A stretch of DNA of 64,000 bases. It comes from Streptomyces sp. WZ-12. GTDB lineage: Bacteria > Actinomycetota > Actinomycetes > Streptomycetales > Streptomycetaceae. Every line of letters starts with the position of its first letter. Within the stretch, counting starts at the first letter, position 1. Position numbers and translations under genes: made by a program. This document shows positions 15,260 to 25,037 of this stretch, one piece after another. Location: NCBI RefSeq assembly GCF_028898845.1, contig NZ_CP118574.1, forward strand, positions 9,101,001 through 9,165,000, read 5' to 3'. The notes beneath the pieces were generated by a model, which did not search any database, was not told the DNA's origin, and worked only from the letters and a program-made list of their open reading frames with translations.

Positions 15260-17161
15260 ATGTGCGGCATCATCGGGATCTTCGCCCGCGACGCGGGACT
15301 GTCGACGGACGCGGCGACCGCGGCGATGACGGTGCTGCGCCCGAGGGGCCCCGACGGCTCCGGGGTCTGGTGCTCGTCGGACGGGCGGGCGGTGCTGGGG
15401 CACACCCGGCTCGCCGTGGTCGACCCGGAGGGCAGCGCCCAGCCGCTCGGCGACGAGCCGAGCCGGACCCGGCTCGTCGCCAACGGTGAGTTCTACGACT
15501 ACCAGCGCATCCGCACCGAGTTGGCCGGCACCGGACACCCCTGCCGCACCCGGGGCGACAGCGAGATCGCGCTGCGGCTCTACCTCAGGGACGGCCACCG
15601 GGCCCTGCGGACACTGCGGGGCGAGTTCGCCTTCGCGCTGTGGGACGGCCGCCGGAAGGAACTGTTCGCGGCGCGCGACCGGTTCGGCGTCAAGCCGCTC
15701 TACTACGCCGAACACGGCGGCAGGCTCTACCTCGCCTCCGAGATCAAGGCCCTCCTCGCCTGCGGCCTCGCGGCCCGTTGGGACCTGACGGCCTATGCCG
15801 CCCACCTCCAGATGGCCCTCCCACCGGACCGGACGCTGTTCGCCGGCATCCGCCAAGTACCGCCCGGCTGCTATCTGTTGGCCGGCGAGGACGGGGTCAC
15901 CCTCCACCGGTACTGGGACCTCGACTATCCGACGGCCGAAGAGCTGACCGCGGCCGAGCACGACGCGCCGACCGCGCTCACCGGGCATCTGGCGCAGGTG
16001 CGGTCCGGGCTGGACGAGGCCGTGCGGCTGCGGACGATCGCCGACGTCCCGTTGGCCTGCCACCTCAGCGGGGGTGTGGACTCCTCGGCGGTGGTCGCCA
16101 GCGCCGCCGACCACCGCGCGCTCACCACGTTCACCGTCGCCTTCGCCGACACCGCGCTCGACGAGAGCCCGGTCGCGGCACGGACCGCCGCCCGGCTCGG
16201 CGTGCCCAACCACCGGATCGAGCTCACCCCCGCGGACTTCGCCGAGAACCTGGCCGCCACGCTCCGGGCCGGCGAAATGGTGCAGGAGAACGCGCACGGC
16301 GTCGCCAGATACCTGCACAGCGCGGCGATCAGCGCCCACGGCTTCAAGGCCGCGCTGGCGGGGGAGGGCGGGGACGAACTGTTCGCCGGGTACCCGCAGT
16401 TCCAACAGGACCTCGCGCTGAGCCGGTCCCCGGAGGCCGGGGACCGAGCCCGCGCCGGGTACCGCAAGCTGGTCGAGTTCGGCGCTCCGCCGCACCTGCG
16501 CAGCGCGCTCGACCGGCTCGGCTTCCTGCCGAGCTGGCTCACCCAACGGCACTTCGCCGTACTGGCACCGTCGCGCGCCCTGCTGCGCCCGGAGTTCGCC
16601 GAGGTGCTGGCCGGCACGGACGCCTGCACACCCCTGCTGGACCAGTCCCGCCACCAACTGGCCGGGCGCGCTCCGCTGCACCAGTCGCTGTACCTGTTCG
16701 CCAAGAGCTGGCTGCCCAACTACATCCTGGGCGCCGAACGGCTGGACGCCGCGCACGGCGTCGAGGTCAGGCTGCCGTTCTTCGACCACCACCTGTTCGC
16801 CACCGCCCGGACCGCGCCGCTGTCCTGGTACACCCGCGCGGACACCACCAAGTACGTCCTGCGCGCCGCGGTCCACGACCGGTTGCCCGAGGAGGTGCGT
16901 GCGGGCGGAAAACGCGGCTTCTTCGCCCCGCCGCTCGTCCGCGACGACGGGCTACTGGCGACGGTACGGGAGCTGTGCGCGGGGCCGGCCCTGCGGGACA
17001 ACCCCTTCTACCACCCGGCGGCGGTGCGCCGGCTGCTCGACGCACTCCTGGCCCGCCCGGTCGACCAACGGGCCGGCAGCGAACGCCTGGTGCAGCTCGT
17101 GGTGGCGACGAGCGTGCTCACCGCCGAGTTCGGCATGACCGCCGGCGAGGTGACCGGATGA
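15260..17161 (+). CDS. Asparagine synthetase-like glutamine amidotransferase
   Basis: ATG at 15260 was chosen over an in-frame GTG at 15251 because the Ntn-type glutaminase needs Cys directly after the initiator Met, and here the protein begins MCGIIGIF. It has 633 residues: a class II glutamine amidotransferase domain (1-200) and an ATP-pyrophosphatase synthetase domain with SGGVDSS near residue 270. The enzyme hydrolyses glutamine and amidates a carboxylate with ATP. A copy within the bleomycin cluster has been suggested to supply Asn or an amide/amine nitrogen for the pyrimidine and beta-aminoalanine amide part. Its place between the BlmF and BlmIV homologues supports cluster use. A housekeeping AsnB role is less likely but not excluded. 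Confidence 0.88.
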   Translation: MCGIIGIFARDAGLSTDAATAAMTVLRPRGPDGSGVWCSSDGRAVLGHTRLAVVDPEGSAQPLGDEPSRTRLVANGEFYDYQRIRTELAGTGHPCRTRGDSEIALRLYLRDGHRALRTLRGEFAFALWDGRRKELFAARDRFGVKPLYYAEHGGRLYLASEIKALLACGLAARWDLTAYAAHLQMALPPDRTLFAGIRQVPPGCYLLAGEDGVTLHRYWDLDYPTAEELTAAEHDAPTALTGHLAQVRSGLDEAVRLRTIADVPLACHLSGGVDSSAVVASAADHRALTTFTVAFADTALDESPVAARTAARLGVPNHRIELTPADFAENLAATLRAGEMVQENAHGVARYLHSAAISAHGFKAALAGEGGDELFAGYPQFQQDLALSRSPEAGDRARAGYRKLVEFGAPPHLRSALDRLGFLPSWLTQRHFAVLAPSRALLRPEFAEVLAGTDACTPLLDQSRHQLAGRAPLHQSLYLFAKSWLPNYILGAERLDAAHGVEVRLPFFDHHLFATARTAPLSWYTRADTTKYVLRAAVHDRLPEEVRAGGKRGFFAPPLVRDDGLLATVRELCAGPALRDNPFYHPAAVRRLLDALLARPVDQRAGSERLVQLVVATSVLTAEFGMTAGEVTG

Positions 17162-17177
17162 CGAAGGGGGGACGGCC

Positions 17178-20100
17178 ATGACGGAACCGGCACTGGAGTC
17201 GATCCTCGCCGGGCTGGCGGAGACGGAGGCGGCGGAGCTGCGACGGCGGATCGCCGCGCTGTCCCCCCAAGCCCGGGCAGTGTTCGAGCGGACCCTCTCC
17301 GAGGGTCCGGCCACGGCCGCCCCGGCGCCCGCGGCCGAGACGGTCCGGCCCTCCTTCGGCCAGGAACGGATGTGGCTGCTCAACGAACTGGCGCCGGCCG
17401 CCTACACCTACGCCACCGCGGTCCGGCTGCGCGGCCCGCTCAACCCGGTCGCCCTGCGGTCGGCACTCAACGCCGTCGTCCGACGCCAGGAGGCCCTGCG
17501 CACCAGCCTGTACCAGGCCGAGGACGGGACCCTGGTGTGCTCGGTCGCCACCAGGGCCACGGTGCCGCTCCTGCTGGTCGACCTCTCCCACCCGGCCGGA
17601 ACCGACGACCGGGACGCGCGACTCGACGCACTGCTGCGGACACAGGTCCGCCGCCCCTTCGACCTGCGCCACGGACCGCTGCTGCGCACGGTGCTGTTCC
17701 GGCTGGGCCCCGCAGACCACCTCGTCCTGCTCACCCTCCACCACGCGGTCACCGACGGCTGGTCCAACGGCGTGCTGGCCCAGGCCCTTTCGGACTGCTA
17801 CCAGGACCTCACCGCAGGGCAGCCGGTCCGCCTGCCGTTCCCCGCGCTCGGCTACCACGACTACGCCGCCTGGCAACGCACCCGGCTCACCGGACCGGAA
17901 GCCGCCGAGCTGACCGGCTTCTGGCGCGACCGGCTCGCCGACCTGCCCTACACCGAGCTGCCGTTGGACCATCCGCGACCGGCCACCGGGCGCGGCACCG
18001 GCGCCAACCACAGCCTCCTGATCGGTCCGGAGCTGGCCGACCGCCTGGACGCACTGCGACGGGAAACCGGCGGCTCCCTGTTCCTGCTGGTGCTGACCGC
18101 CCTGTCGGTGGTGCTGCACGGGTGGACAGGGCAGCGCGACCTCGTCGTCGGCACCCTCGTCTCCGGCCGCACCAGGCCGGAGTTCGACCGGCTCATCGGC
18201 TACTTCGTCAATGTCGTGCCGCTGCGGCTGCGGATCGAGGACGGGCAGGGCTTCCACGAACTCTGGGCGGCGACGCGCACATCCACCCTGGAGAGCCTCG
18301 CCCACCAGGAAATGCCCTACGAGCACCTGCTGGAGCTACACCGGGCCGACGGCGGGGGCGACACCCCGATCAGGGTGCTGTGCGTCGCCCAACAGGCCCA
18401 TCCGACCCTGGAGTTGCCGGGTCTGGCGGCCGAACAGCCGGACATCGAGCTGGGGTCGGCGCAGTTCGACCTGCTGGTCGAGATCTGGGAACAGGCCAAC
18501 GGGATCAGGATCTCCTGCCAGTACGACCTGGACCTGTTCACCGCACCCACCATCGCGCTCCTCGCCGAGCAACTGCACGCCGTGCTGGCCGGCTGCGCAC
18601 ACCACCCCGACCGGACCGCCGCCCAACTGCTGGCCCCACCGGTCGCCGTCCAGCCCGCACCTCCGCCGGCCGCCGGGCGGACCGACAGCGTGCCCGCGGC
18701 CTTCGAACGCCGGGTCGACCACGCCCCGGACGCGGTCGCGGTGGTCGACGGCGGGCGCGCGGTCACCTACCGCGCACTGGACCACAGGGCCAACCAACTG
18801 GCCAGCAAGCTGCGGGCACGGGGAGTGGCGGACGGCGACCGGGTCGCCTGCTGCCTGCCCCGCTCCCTGGACTCGGTGCTCGCCGTGCTCGGGGTGCTCA
18901 AGGCCGGGGCCGCCTATGTGGCGTTGGACCCGGACCAGCCCGCCCAACGGCTCGCCGAGATCGCCGCCGACGCCCGGCCCCGGTGCGTACTCACCACCAC
19001 CGCACTGCTGCCCCGCTGCGCCACGATGGACAGTCCCCTGATCGCGGTCGACGACCCCGGCGACCCGGTCGACGGGTTCCCGGCACACCGCCCGAACCGC
19101 CCCGTCCACCGGGAGTCGGTCGCCTACCTGATCTACACCTCCGGTTCGACCGGCCCGCCCAAGGGCGTCCTCGGCACCCACCGCGGGGTGCTCAACCGGG
19201 TGCGGTGGATGCGGCGGACCCACCCCGCCACCGGCGCGGAAGCCTGGGCGGCCAGGACGTCCCCCGGCTTCGTCGACGCGGTGGCGGAGACCTTCGGCCC
19301 GCTGCTGTCCGGCGTGCCGCTGGTATTGCTCGGAGCCCAGGACACCGCCGACCCCGAGCGGTTGGTCGGCAGGCTCCGCACGCACCGGGTGACCCGGCTC
19401 GTGGTGGTGCCGACCCTGCTGCGCATCCTGCTCGACGACCAACCGGACCTGTACCTACCGGACCTGCACACCTGGGTCAGCAGCGGCGAAGCGCTCGGCG
19501 CCGACCTGGCCGAACGGTTCCACCGGCGCCTGCCCGGCCGCCGGCTGCTCAACCTCTACGGTTGCGCCGAGGTCGCCGCGGACGCCACCGCGTTCGAGGT
19601 GCGCCCCGGCGGCAATCCGGCGGCGATCCCGATCGGCCGGGCCATCGACGGTGTGGCCACCCGAGAACTGACCCCGGCCGGCCTGCCCGCGCCGACGCTG
19701 GGGTTCGGCGAACTCCACGTCGGCGGGGCCGGGTTGGCCCTCGGCTACCACGGGCGCCCCCAGGAGACCGCCGACCGGTTCGGACCGGTGCCCGGCGGCA
19801 GGCCGGGGCAACGCTGGTTCCGTACGGGCGACGCGGTGCGCCGCCGCGCCGACGGGAACCTGGAGTACCTCGGCAGGCTGGACTCCCAAGTGCAGATCCG
19901 GGGCCACCGGGTCGAGCCGGCCGAGGTCGAACGCGCCCTCCTGCGGCACCCCGGAATCCGCGCCGCCGCGGTCGTCACCCGCCCCGACGGCATCGGCGAG
20001 CCCCTGCTCGCCGCGTACGCCGTCGCCGCCGACCAGGAGCGGCCGCCGCACGACGTGACCGGATTCCTGCGCAACCGGCTTCCCGCCTACGCCGTGCCGG

Positions 20101-23100
20101 CCACCGTGGAGCTGATCGCGGAACTGCCGCTGAACGCCAGCGGCAAGGTCGATCGACGACGACTGCGCGCGCTGCGGCCGCACCCGGCACCGGCGGCGGA
20201 GCGGTGGACCGGACCGGACACCGGGCCGACCGAGGCCGTCGTGCTGGACGTCTTCGCCGCGTTGCTGCCGGCCCGCCGGCCCGGCCCGGCCGACGACTTC
20301 TTCCTGCTGGGCGGCAATTCGCTGCTCGCGGCGCGGGTCGCGGCGGTACTGCGCGAGCGGCTCGGCACCCCGGTGGGGTTGCGCGACCTCGTCGCGGCGC
20401 CGACGGCCCGCGCCCTGGCCGCCCGGCTCGACGCGGCGGCCGGACAGCAGGACGCACCGGAGGTCTCGGGGCGGCCGACCCCCGACCCGGCGGCGCAGTA
20501 CGCCCCGTTCCCGCTGACCGACATCCAACGGGCCTACCTCGTCGGCCGGGACGCAGACCTGGTCCTCGGACGCGTCTCCACCCACGCCTACCTGGAACTG
20601 ACCGCGACCGGACTGGACCTCGACCGCTTCCAGGCCGCACTGCGGGCGGTGATCGACCGTCATCCGATGCTGCGCGCCGTGCTGGCGGACAACGGCACGC
20701 AGCGGGTGCTGGACCCGGTGCCCCCCTACCGCATCGCCGTCCAGGACCTGCGACGGGAGACCGCGCCGGACCGGACCGCGCGACTGGCGGCCTGGCGGAC
20801 CGAACTCTCCCACCAGTTGCTCCCCGCCGACCGGTGGCCGCTGTTCGACGTCCGGGCCTCCCTGCTGCCCGACGGGGACACCCTGGTGCACCTCAGCATC
20901 GACGCCCTCATCTGCGACGCCCACAGCTTCGGGCTGGTGATGACCGAACTGACCGACCGCTACACCGGCCGGCAGCGCGGGTACCCGCCGCTGGAACTGA
21001 CCTTCCGGGACTATGTGCTGGCCGCCGAACGCCGCCGCGCGCAGCCGGAGTACCACGATGCCCGGACGTACTGGCGCAACCGCCTCGCCGACCTGCCGGA
21101 GGGCCCCGAACTGCCCCTGGCCACCGCGCCGGAGAGCATCGGCGCACCGCACTTCGTCCGCCGTTCCGGGACGCTGGACCGGGCGGACTGGACAGCGCTC
21201 AAGGCGCGGGCCGCCGAGTTCGGCCTGACGCCGTCCGCCGTCCTCCTGGCCGCCTTCGCCGAGATCGTGACCCGATGGAGCCGGCGCCCGCACTACAGCC
21301 TGATGCTCACCGTGTTCCAGCGGGAACCGGTACACCCCGAAGTCGACCTGATCGTCGGCGACTTCACGTCGTTGTCCGTGCTCGAAGTCGACCACCGCAC
21401 CACAGCGCCCTTCGCGGACCGCGCCGGCGCGCTGCACCGGCTGCTCTGGGCCGACCTGGACCACGCCCGGTTCAGCGGGGTCCAGGTGATGCGGGAATGG
21501 GCCCGGCAACGGGGCCGCCCACCGCAACTGCTGACCCCGGTGGTGTTCACCTCGAACCTGCCGCTGGCCACCGCCTCCGACGCGGCGCAGGCCGAACCCG
21601 CCCCGCTGGGCGAACTCGGCTACGGCATCACCCAGACCCCGCAGGTGCATCTGGACCACCAGGTCGCCGAGCGCGACGGCGACCTCGTCTTCAACTGGGA
21701 CGCGGTCGACGAACTGTTCCACCCCGGCGTGCTGGACGGGATGTTCGACGCCTACCGCCGACTCCTGGCCGACCTCGTGGCCGACCCCGCCCACTGGACC
21801 GGCCGACCGGAACCCTGGCTCCCCACCGCGCAGCAGGCCGTCAGGTCGGCGCTCACGGCCGCCGACACCACCGCCCCCCGACCGCACTGTCTGCATGAAC
21901 CGGTGTTCGCCCACGCGGCGGCACGGCCCGCGGACCTCGCGCTGATCGACGGCGAGATCAGGATGACCTACCGGGAGTTGGCCGAACGGGCCCGCCGGGT
22001 CGCCAACACCCTGCTGGCCACCGGCGACCGCCCCCACGCGCTGGTCGGCATCGCCACCGACAAGGGCTGGCAACAGGTGGTCGCCGCGCTCGGCGTGCTG
22101 GCGGCCGGGATGGCCTTCCTGCCGCTGGACCCCGAACTGCCCGACGCCCGCCTGCGGCACCTGATGGCGCGTGGCGAACTGCGGACCGTGCTCACCCAAC
22201 GGGCGCTGGCGGACCGGCTGCCGCGCCCGGCCGGAGTACGGGCGCTCGCCGTCGACCGGCCGACCGACCTCGACCGCTCGGACGGTCCGCCACGAGTGCA
22301 CACCGACCCCGCCGACCTGGCCTACGTCGTCTTCACCTCCGGCTCGACCGGAACGCCCAAGGGCGTGATGATCGACCACCGCGGCGCGGCGAACACCATC
22401 GACGCGGTCAACCGGCGGTTCGAAGTCGGCCGCCACGACCGCGTCCTGGCGGTCTCCTCCCTCAGCTTCGACCTCGCCGTCTACGACCTCTTCGGCCTGC
22501 TGTCCGCCGGGGGCACGGTCGTCCTGCCCGCGCCGGACAAGCGGCGCGATCCGGCGCACTGGGCCGAGTTGGTCGCCCGGGAACGGGTCACGCTCTGGAA
22601 CTCGGTGCCCGCGCTGGCGGAGGTCCTGGCCGAGTACGCCGGAAAGCTGGCGCCGACCGCGCTCGGCACGCTGCGCCTGGTACTGCTCAGCGGCGACTGG
22701 ATCCCGGTCGCCCTGCCCGACCGGCTCCGCGAACTGGCCCCCGGAGCCCGGCTGATGAGCCTCGGCGGTGCGACGGAGGGGTCCATCTGGTCGGTCTGGT
22801 ACCCCATCGGCGAGGTCGACCCGTCCTGGCGCAGCATCCCTTACGGCGTGCCCATGGCCCACCAGTCGATCCGGGTGCTCGACGACCGGTTGCGACCGCG
22901 CCCCGACTGGGTGGCCGGCGAGCTGTACATCGGCGGTGCCGGCGTCGCGCTGGGGTACTGGCGCGACGAGGAACAGACCCGGTACCGGTTCCCGCACGAC
23001 CCGGTGACCGGCGAGCGCCTGTACCGGACCGGTGACCTGGCCCGCCATCTGCCCGACGGGAACCTGGAGTTCCTCGGCCGGGAGGACGGCCAGGTGAAGA

Positions 23101-25037
23101 TCAACGGCTTCCGGGTCGAGCTCGGCGAGGTCGAGTCGGCGCTGCAACGGCTTCCGGGGGTGCGGGCGGCCGCCGTGATCGCGGTCGGGGAACCGGGGAC
23201 GGAACGGCGACTGGTCGCCTTCTTCGTCGCCGAGCCCGACTCCCACCAGGAACCCGCCGCGCTGCGGACCCGGCTCGGTGCGGTGCTGCCCGGGTACCTG
23301 GTTCCCACCGCGTTCCACCCACTCGACCGGATCCCGCTGACCGGCAACGGCAAGGTCGACCGCGCCGCGCTGCACGCACAACTGCCGGCCAGGGAAGGGC
23401 GGATGAGGCGGATGCGGGCCGCGGTGGACCCCCGGCGTCACGACCGGCTGCTGACCGAACTGGCCGACATCTGGACGGAACTCCTCGCCGTGCCGAGAGT
23501 GCGGCCGCAGGACAGCTTCTTCGCGCTCGGCGGCACCTCACTGGAGGCCATCCGGCTGATCGCCGCACTCCAGCAGGAATGGGGCGTGCGCATCCAGCTC
23601 GCCAGGCTGTTCACCAACCCGACGCTCGCGGCGCTGGCCGAGGCCGTGGCGGAGGCGCGGGCGGACAGCGGCCCCGAGCCGGGCCCGCCGGCCGCGCTGA
23701 CGGCCCAACCGGAAGCGCGGAGCGAGCCGTTCCCCCTCACCGACATCCAGCAGGCGTACTGGCTCGGCCGCCGGGCCGGCTTCGGGCTCGGCGGTGTCGC
23801 CACTCACAGCTACCTGGAACTCGACGTCGACGACCTCGACGTCCCCCGGCTCGAACGCGCCCTCCGCCTGCTGATCCAGCGGCACGACGCACTGCGGACC
23901 GTCGTCCGGCGCGACGGCCGTCAGCAGGTCCTGGCCACCGTCCCCACCTACCGGCTCGACGCACCGGATCTGCGCGACCTGTCACCCGACGCCGCGGCAC
24001 ACCGGCTCGCCGAGCTCCGCAGCACCCTGTCCCACCAGGTCAGGCCGCCCGAGGAGTGGCCGCTGTTCGAGCTGCGCGCCAGCCGTCTCGACGCCACCAC
24101 CACCCGACTGCACATCAGCGTCGACCTGCTGATCGCCGACGCGCACAGCACCCGCATCCTCACCGGTGAGCTGCTCACCCTCTACCACGACCCGGCGGCC
24201 GAACTGCCCCCGCTCGGCTGCACTTTCCGCGACTACGTGCTGGCGGTCGAGGGGCTCAAGAGCGGTCCCCGCCACCGCCGGGCGCAGCGCTACTGGGCCG
24301 ACCGGCTCGCCGAACTGCCGCCCGCCCCCGGCCTGCCACTGCTGCGGCGGCCGACCGAGCTGACCGGCGCCACGTTCCACCGCCTGCACACCGAACTCGC
24401 CCCGGCGGCCTGGCAGGCGGTGCGCACCTGGTCGGCCGCGGCCGACCTCACCCCGTCCGCGACGCTGTGCGCCGCGTTCTGCGAGGTGCTCGCGGCCTGG
24501 AGCGACAGCCCGCGGTTCACCCTCAACGTCACCACCTTCAACCGGCTGCCGCTCCATCCGGACGTGGACGCCCTGGTCGGCGACTTCACGGCCACGACAC
24601 TGCTGGCCGTCGACGGCTCCGGCGAATCCTCGTTCCCGGCGAGGGCGAAACGCCTCCAGGACCAGCTCTGGCGGGACCTGGACCACCGCACCGTCACCGG
24701 GGTGGAGGTGCTGCGCATGCTGCGCGGCAAGGACCCGCGCCGGCGCGACGACTCGGCGATGCCCGTGGTGTTCACCAGCACCCTCCTCTCGGACGGCGCG
24801 CTGCCGGCCGCGCAGGTGCCCGCCTGGCGGGCCCGGACGGTGTACGCGGTGAGCCAGACCCCCCAGGTGCTGCTCGACCACCAGGTCGGCGAGCAGGCCG
24901 GAAGGCTCGTCTGCACCTGGGACTTCGTCGCCGCGGCGTTCCCGCCCGGCCTGGTGCAGAGCATGTTCAACGCGTTCGAGACGGTACTCGCGAACCTCGC
25001 GGCGGCAGCCGTGGAATCTGGAGGCGACCCAGCATGA
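17178..25037 (+). CDS. blmIV: NRPS C-A(beta-Ala)-PCP-Cy-A(Cys)-PCP-Cy
   Basis: The protein has 2619 residues. In order they are C (HHAVTDG at 188), A1 (TSGSTG at 654), PCP1 (GGNS, Ser1048), heterocyclization domain Cy1 (DALICD, 1242-1247), A2 (TSGSTG at 1720), PCP2 (GGTS, Ser2121) and Cy2 (DLLIAD, 2316-2321). The A1 pocket reads V-D-A-V-V-S-L-A-D-K, the unusual beta-alanine type lacking the normal Asp235. A2 reads D-L-Y-N-L-S-L-I-W-K, the cysteine signature. Beta-Ala followed by Cys with two Cy domains is diagnostic for BlmIV, which builds the first thiazoline and starts the second. The second Cys carrier is on the next protein, whose own A domain is dead, so this A2 must load both. ATG lies 16 bases after the previous stop and the 3' end overlaps the next gene. 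Confidence 0.96.
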   Translation: MTEPALESILAGLAETEAAELRRRIAALSPQARAVFERTLSEGPATAAPAPAAETVRPSFGQERMWLLNELAPAAYTYATAVRLRGPLNPVALRSALNAVVRRQEALRTSLYQAEDGTLVCSVATRATVPLLLVDLSHPAGTDDRDARLDALLRTQVRRPFDLRHGPLLRTVLFRLGPADHLVLLTLHHAVTDGWSNGVLAQALSDCYQDLTAGQPVRLPFPALGYHDYAAWQRTRLTGPEAAELTGFWRDRLADLPYTELPLDHPRPATGRGTGANHSLLIGPELADRLDALRRETGGSLFLLVLTALSVVLHGWTGQRDLVVGTLVSGRTRPEFDRLIGYFVNVVPLRLRIEDGQGFHELWAATRTSTLESLAHQEMPYEHLLELHRADGGGDTPIRVLCVAQQAHPTLELPGLAAEQPDIELGSAQFDLLVEIWEQANGIRISCQYDLDLFTAPTIALLAEQLHAVLAGCAHHPDRTAAQLLAPPVAVQPAPPPAAGRTDSVPAAFERRVDHAPDAVAVVDGGRAVTYRALDHRANQLASKLRARGVADGDRVACCLPRSLDSVLAVLGVLKAGAAYVALDPDQPAQRLAEIAADARPRCVLTTTALLPRCATMDSPLIAVDDPGDPVDGFPAHRPNRPVHRESVAYLIYTSGSTGPPKGVLGTHRGVLNRVRWMRRTHPATGAEAWAARTSPGFVDAVAETFGPLLSGVPLVLLGAQDTADPERLVGRLRTHRVTRLVVVPTLLRILLDDQPDLYLPDLHTWVSSGEALGADLAERFHRRLPGRRLLNLYGCAEVAADATAFEVRPGGNPAAIPIGRAIDGVATRELTPAGLPAPTLGFGELHVGGAGLALGYHGRPQETADRFGPVPGGRPGQRWFRTGDAVRRRADGNLEYLGRLDSQVQIRGHRVEPAEVERALLRHPGIRAAAVVTRPDGIGEPLLAAYAVAADQERPPHDVTGFLRNRLPAYAVPATVELIAELPLNASGKVDRRRLRALRPHPAPAAERWTGPDTGPTEAVVLDVFAALLPARRPGPADDFFLLGGNSLLAARVAAVLRERLGTPVGLRDLVAAPTARALAARLDAAAGQQDAPEVSGRPTPDPAAQYAPFPLTDIQRAYLVGRDADLVLGRVSTHAYLELTATGLDLDRFQAALRAVIDRHPMLRAVLADNGTQRVLDPVPPYRIAVQDLRRETAPDRTARLAAWRTELSHQLLPADRWPLFDVRASLLPDGDTLVHLSIDALICDAHSFGLVMTELTDRYTGRQRGYPPLELTFRDYVLAAERRRAQPEYHDARTYWRNRLADLPEGPELPLATAPESIGAPHFVRRSGTLDRADWTALKARAAEFGLTPSAVLLAAFAEIVTRWSRRPHYSLMLTVFQREPVHPEVDLIVGDFTSLSVLEVDHRTTAPFADRAGALHRLLWADLDHARFSGVQVMREWARQRGRPPQLLTPVVFTSNLPLATASDAAQAEPAPLGELGYGITQTPQVHLDHQVAERDGDLVFNWDAVDELFHPGVLDGMFDAYRRLLADLVADPAHWTGRPEPWLPTAQQAVRSALTAADTTAPRPHCLHEPVFAHAAARPADLALIDGEIRMTYRELAERARRVANTLLATGDRPHALVGIATDKGWQQVVAALGVLAAGMAFLPLDPELPDARLRHLMARGELRTVLTQRALADRLPRPAGVRALAVDRPTDLDRSDGPPRVHTDPADLAYVVFTSGSTGTPKGVMIDHRGAANTIDAVNRRFEVGRHDRVLAVSSLSFDLAVYDLFGLLSAGGTVVLPAPDKRRDPAHWAELVARERVTLWNSVPALAEVLAEYAGKLAPTALGTLRLVLLSGDWIPVALPDRLRELAPGARLMSLGGATEGSIWSVWYPIGEVDPSWRSIPYGVPMAHQSIRVLDDRLRPRPDWVAGELYIGGAGVALGYWRDEEQTRYRFPHDPVTGERLYRTGDLARHLPDGNLEFLGREDGQVKINGFRVELGEVESALQRLPGVRAAAVIAVGEPGTERRLVAFFVAEPDSHQEPAALRTRLGAVLPGYLVPTAFHPLDRIPLTGNGKVDRAALHAQLPAREGRMRRMRAAVDPRRHDRLLTELADIWTELLAVPRVRPQDSFFALGGTSLEAIRLIAALQQEWGVRIQLARLFTNPTLAALAEAVAEARADSGPEPGPPAALTAQPEARSEPFPLTDIQQAYWLGRRAGFGLGGVATHSYLELDVDDLDVPRLERALRLLIQRHDALRTVVRRDGRQQVLATVPTYRLDAPDLRDLSPDAAAHRLAELRSTLSHQVRPPEEWPLFELRASRLDATTTRLHISVDLLIADAHSTRILTGELLTLYHDPAAELPPLGCTFRDYVLAVEGLKSGPRHRRAQRYWADRLAELPPAPGLPLLRRPTELTGATFHRLHTELAPAAWQAVRTWSAAADLTPSATLCAAFCEVLAAWSDSPRFTLNVTTFNRLPLHPDVDALVGDFTATTLLAVDGSGESSFPARAKRLQDQLWRDLDHRTVTGVEVLRMLRGKDPRRRDDSAMPVVFTSTLLSDGALPAAQVPAWRARTVYAVSQTPQVLLDHQVGEQAGRLVCTWDFVAAAFPPGLVQSMFNAFETVLANLAAAAVESGGDPA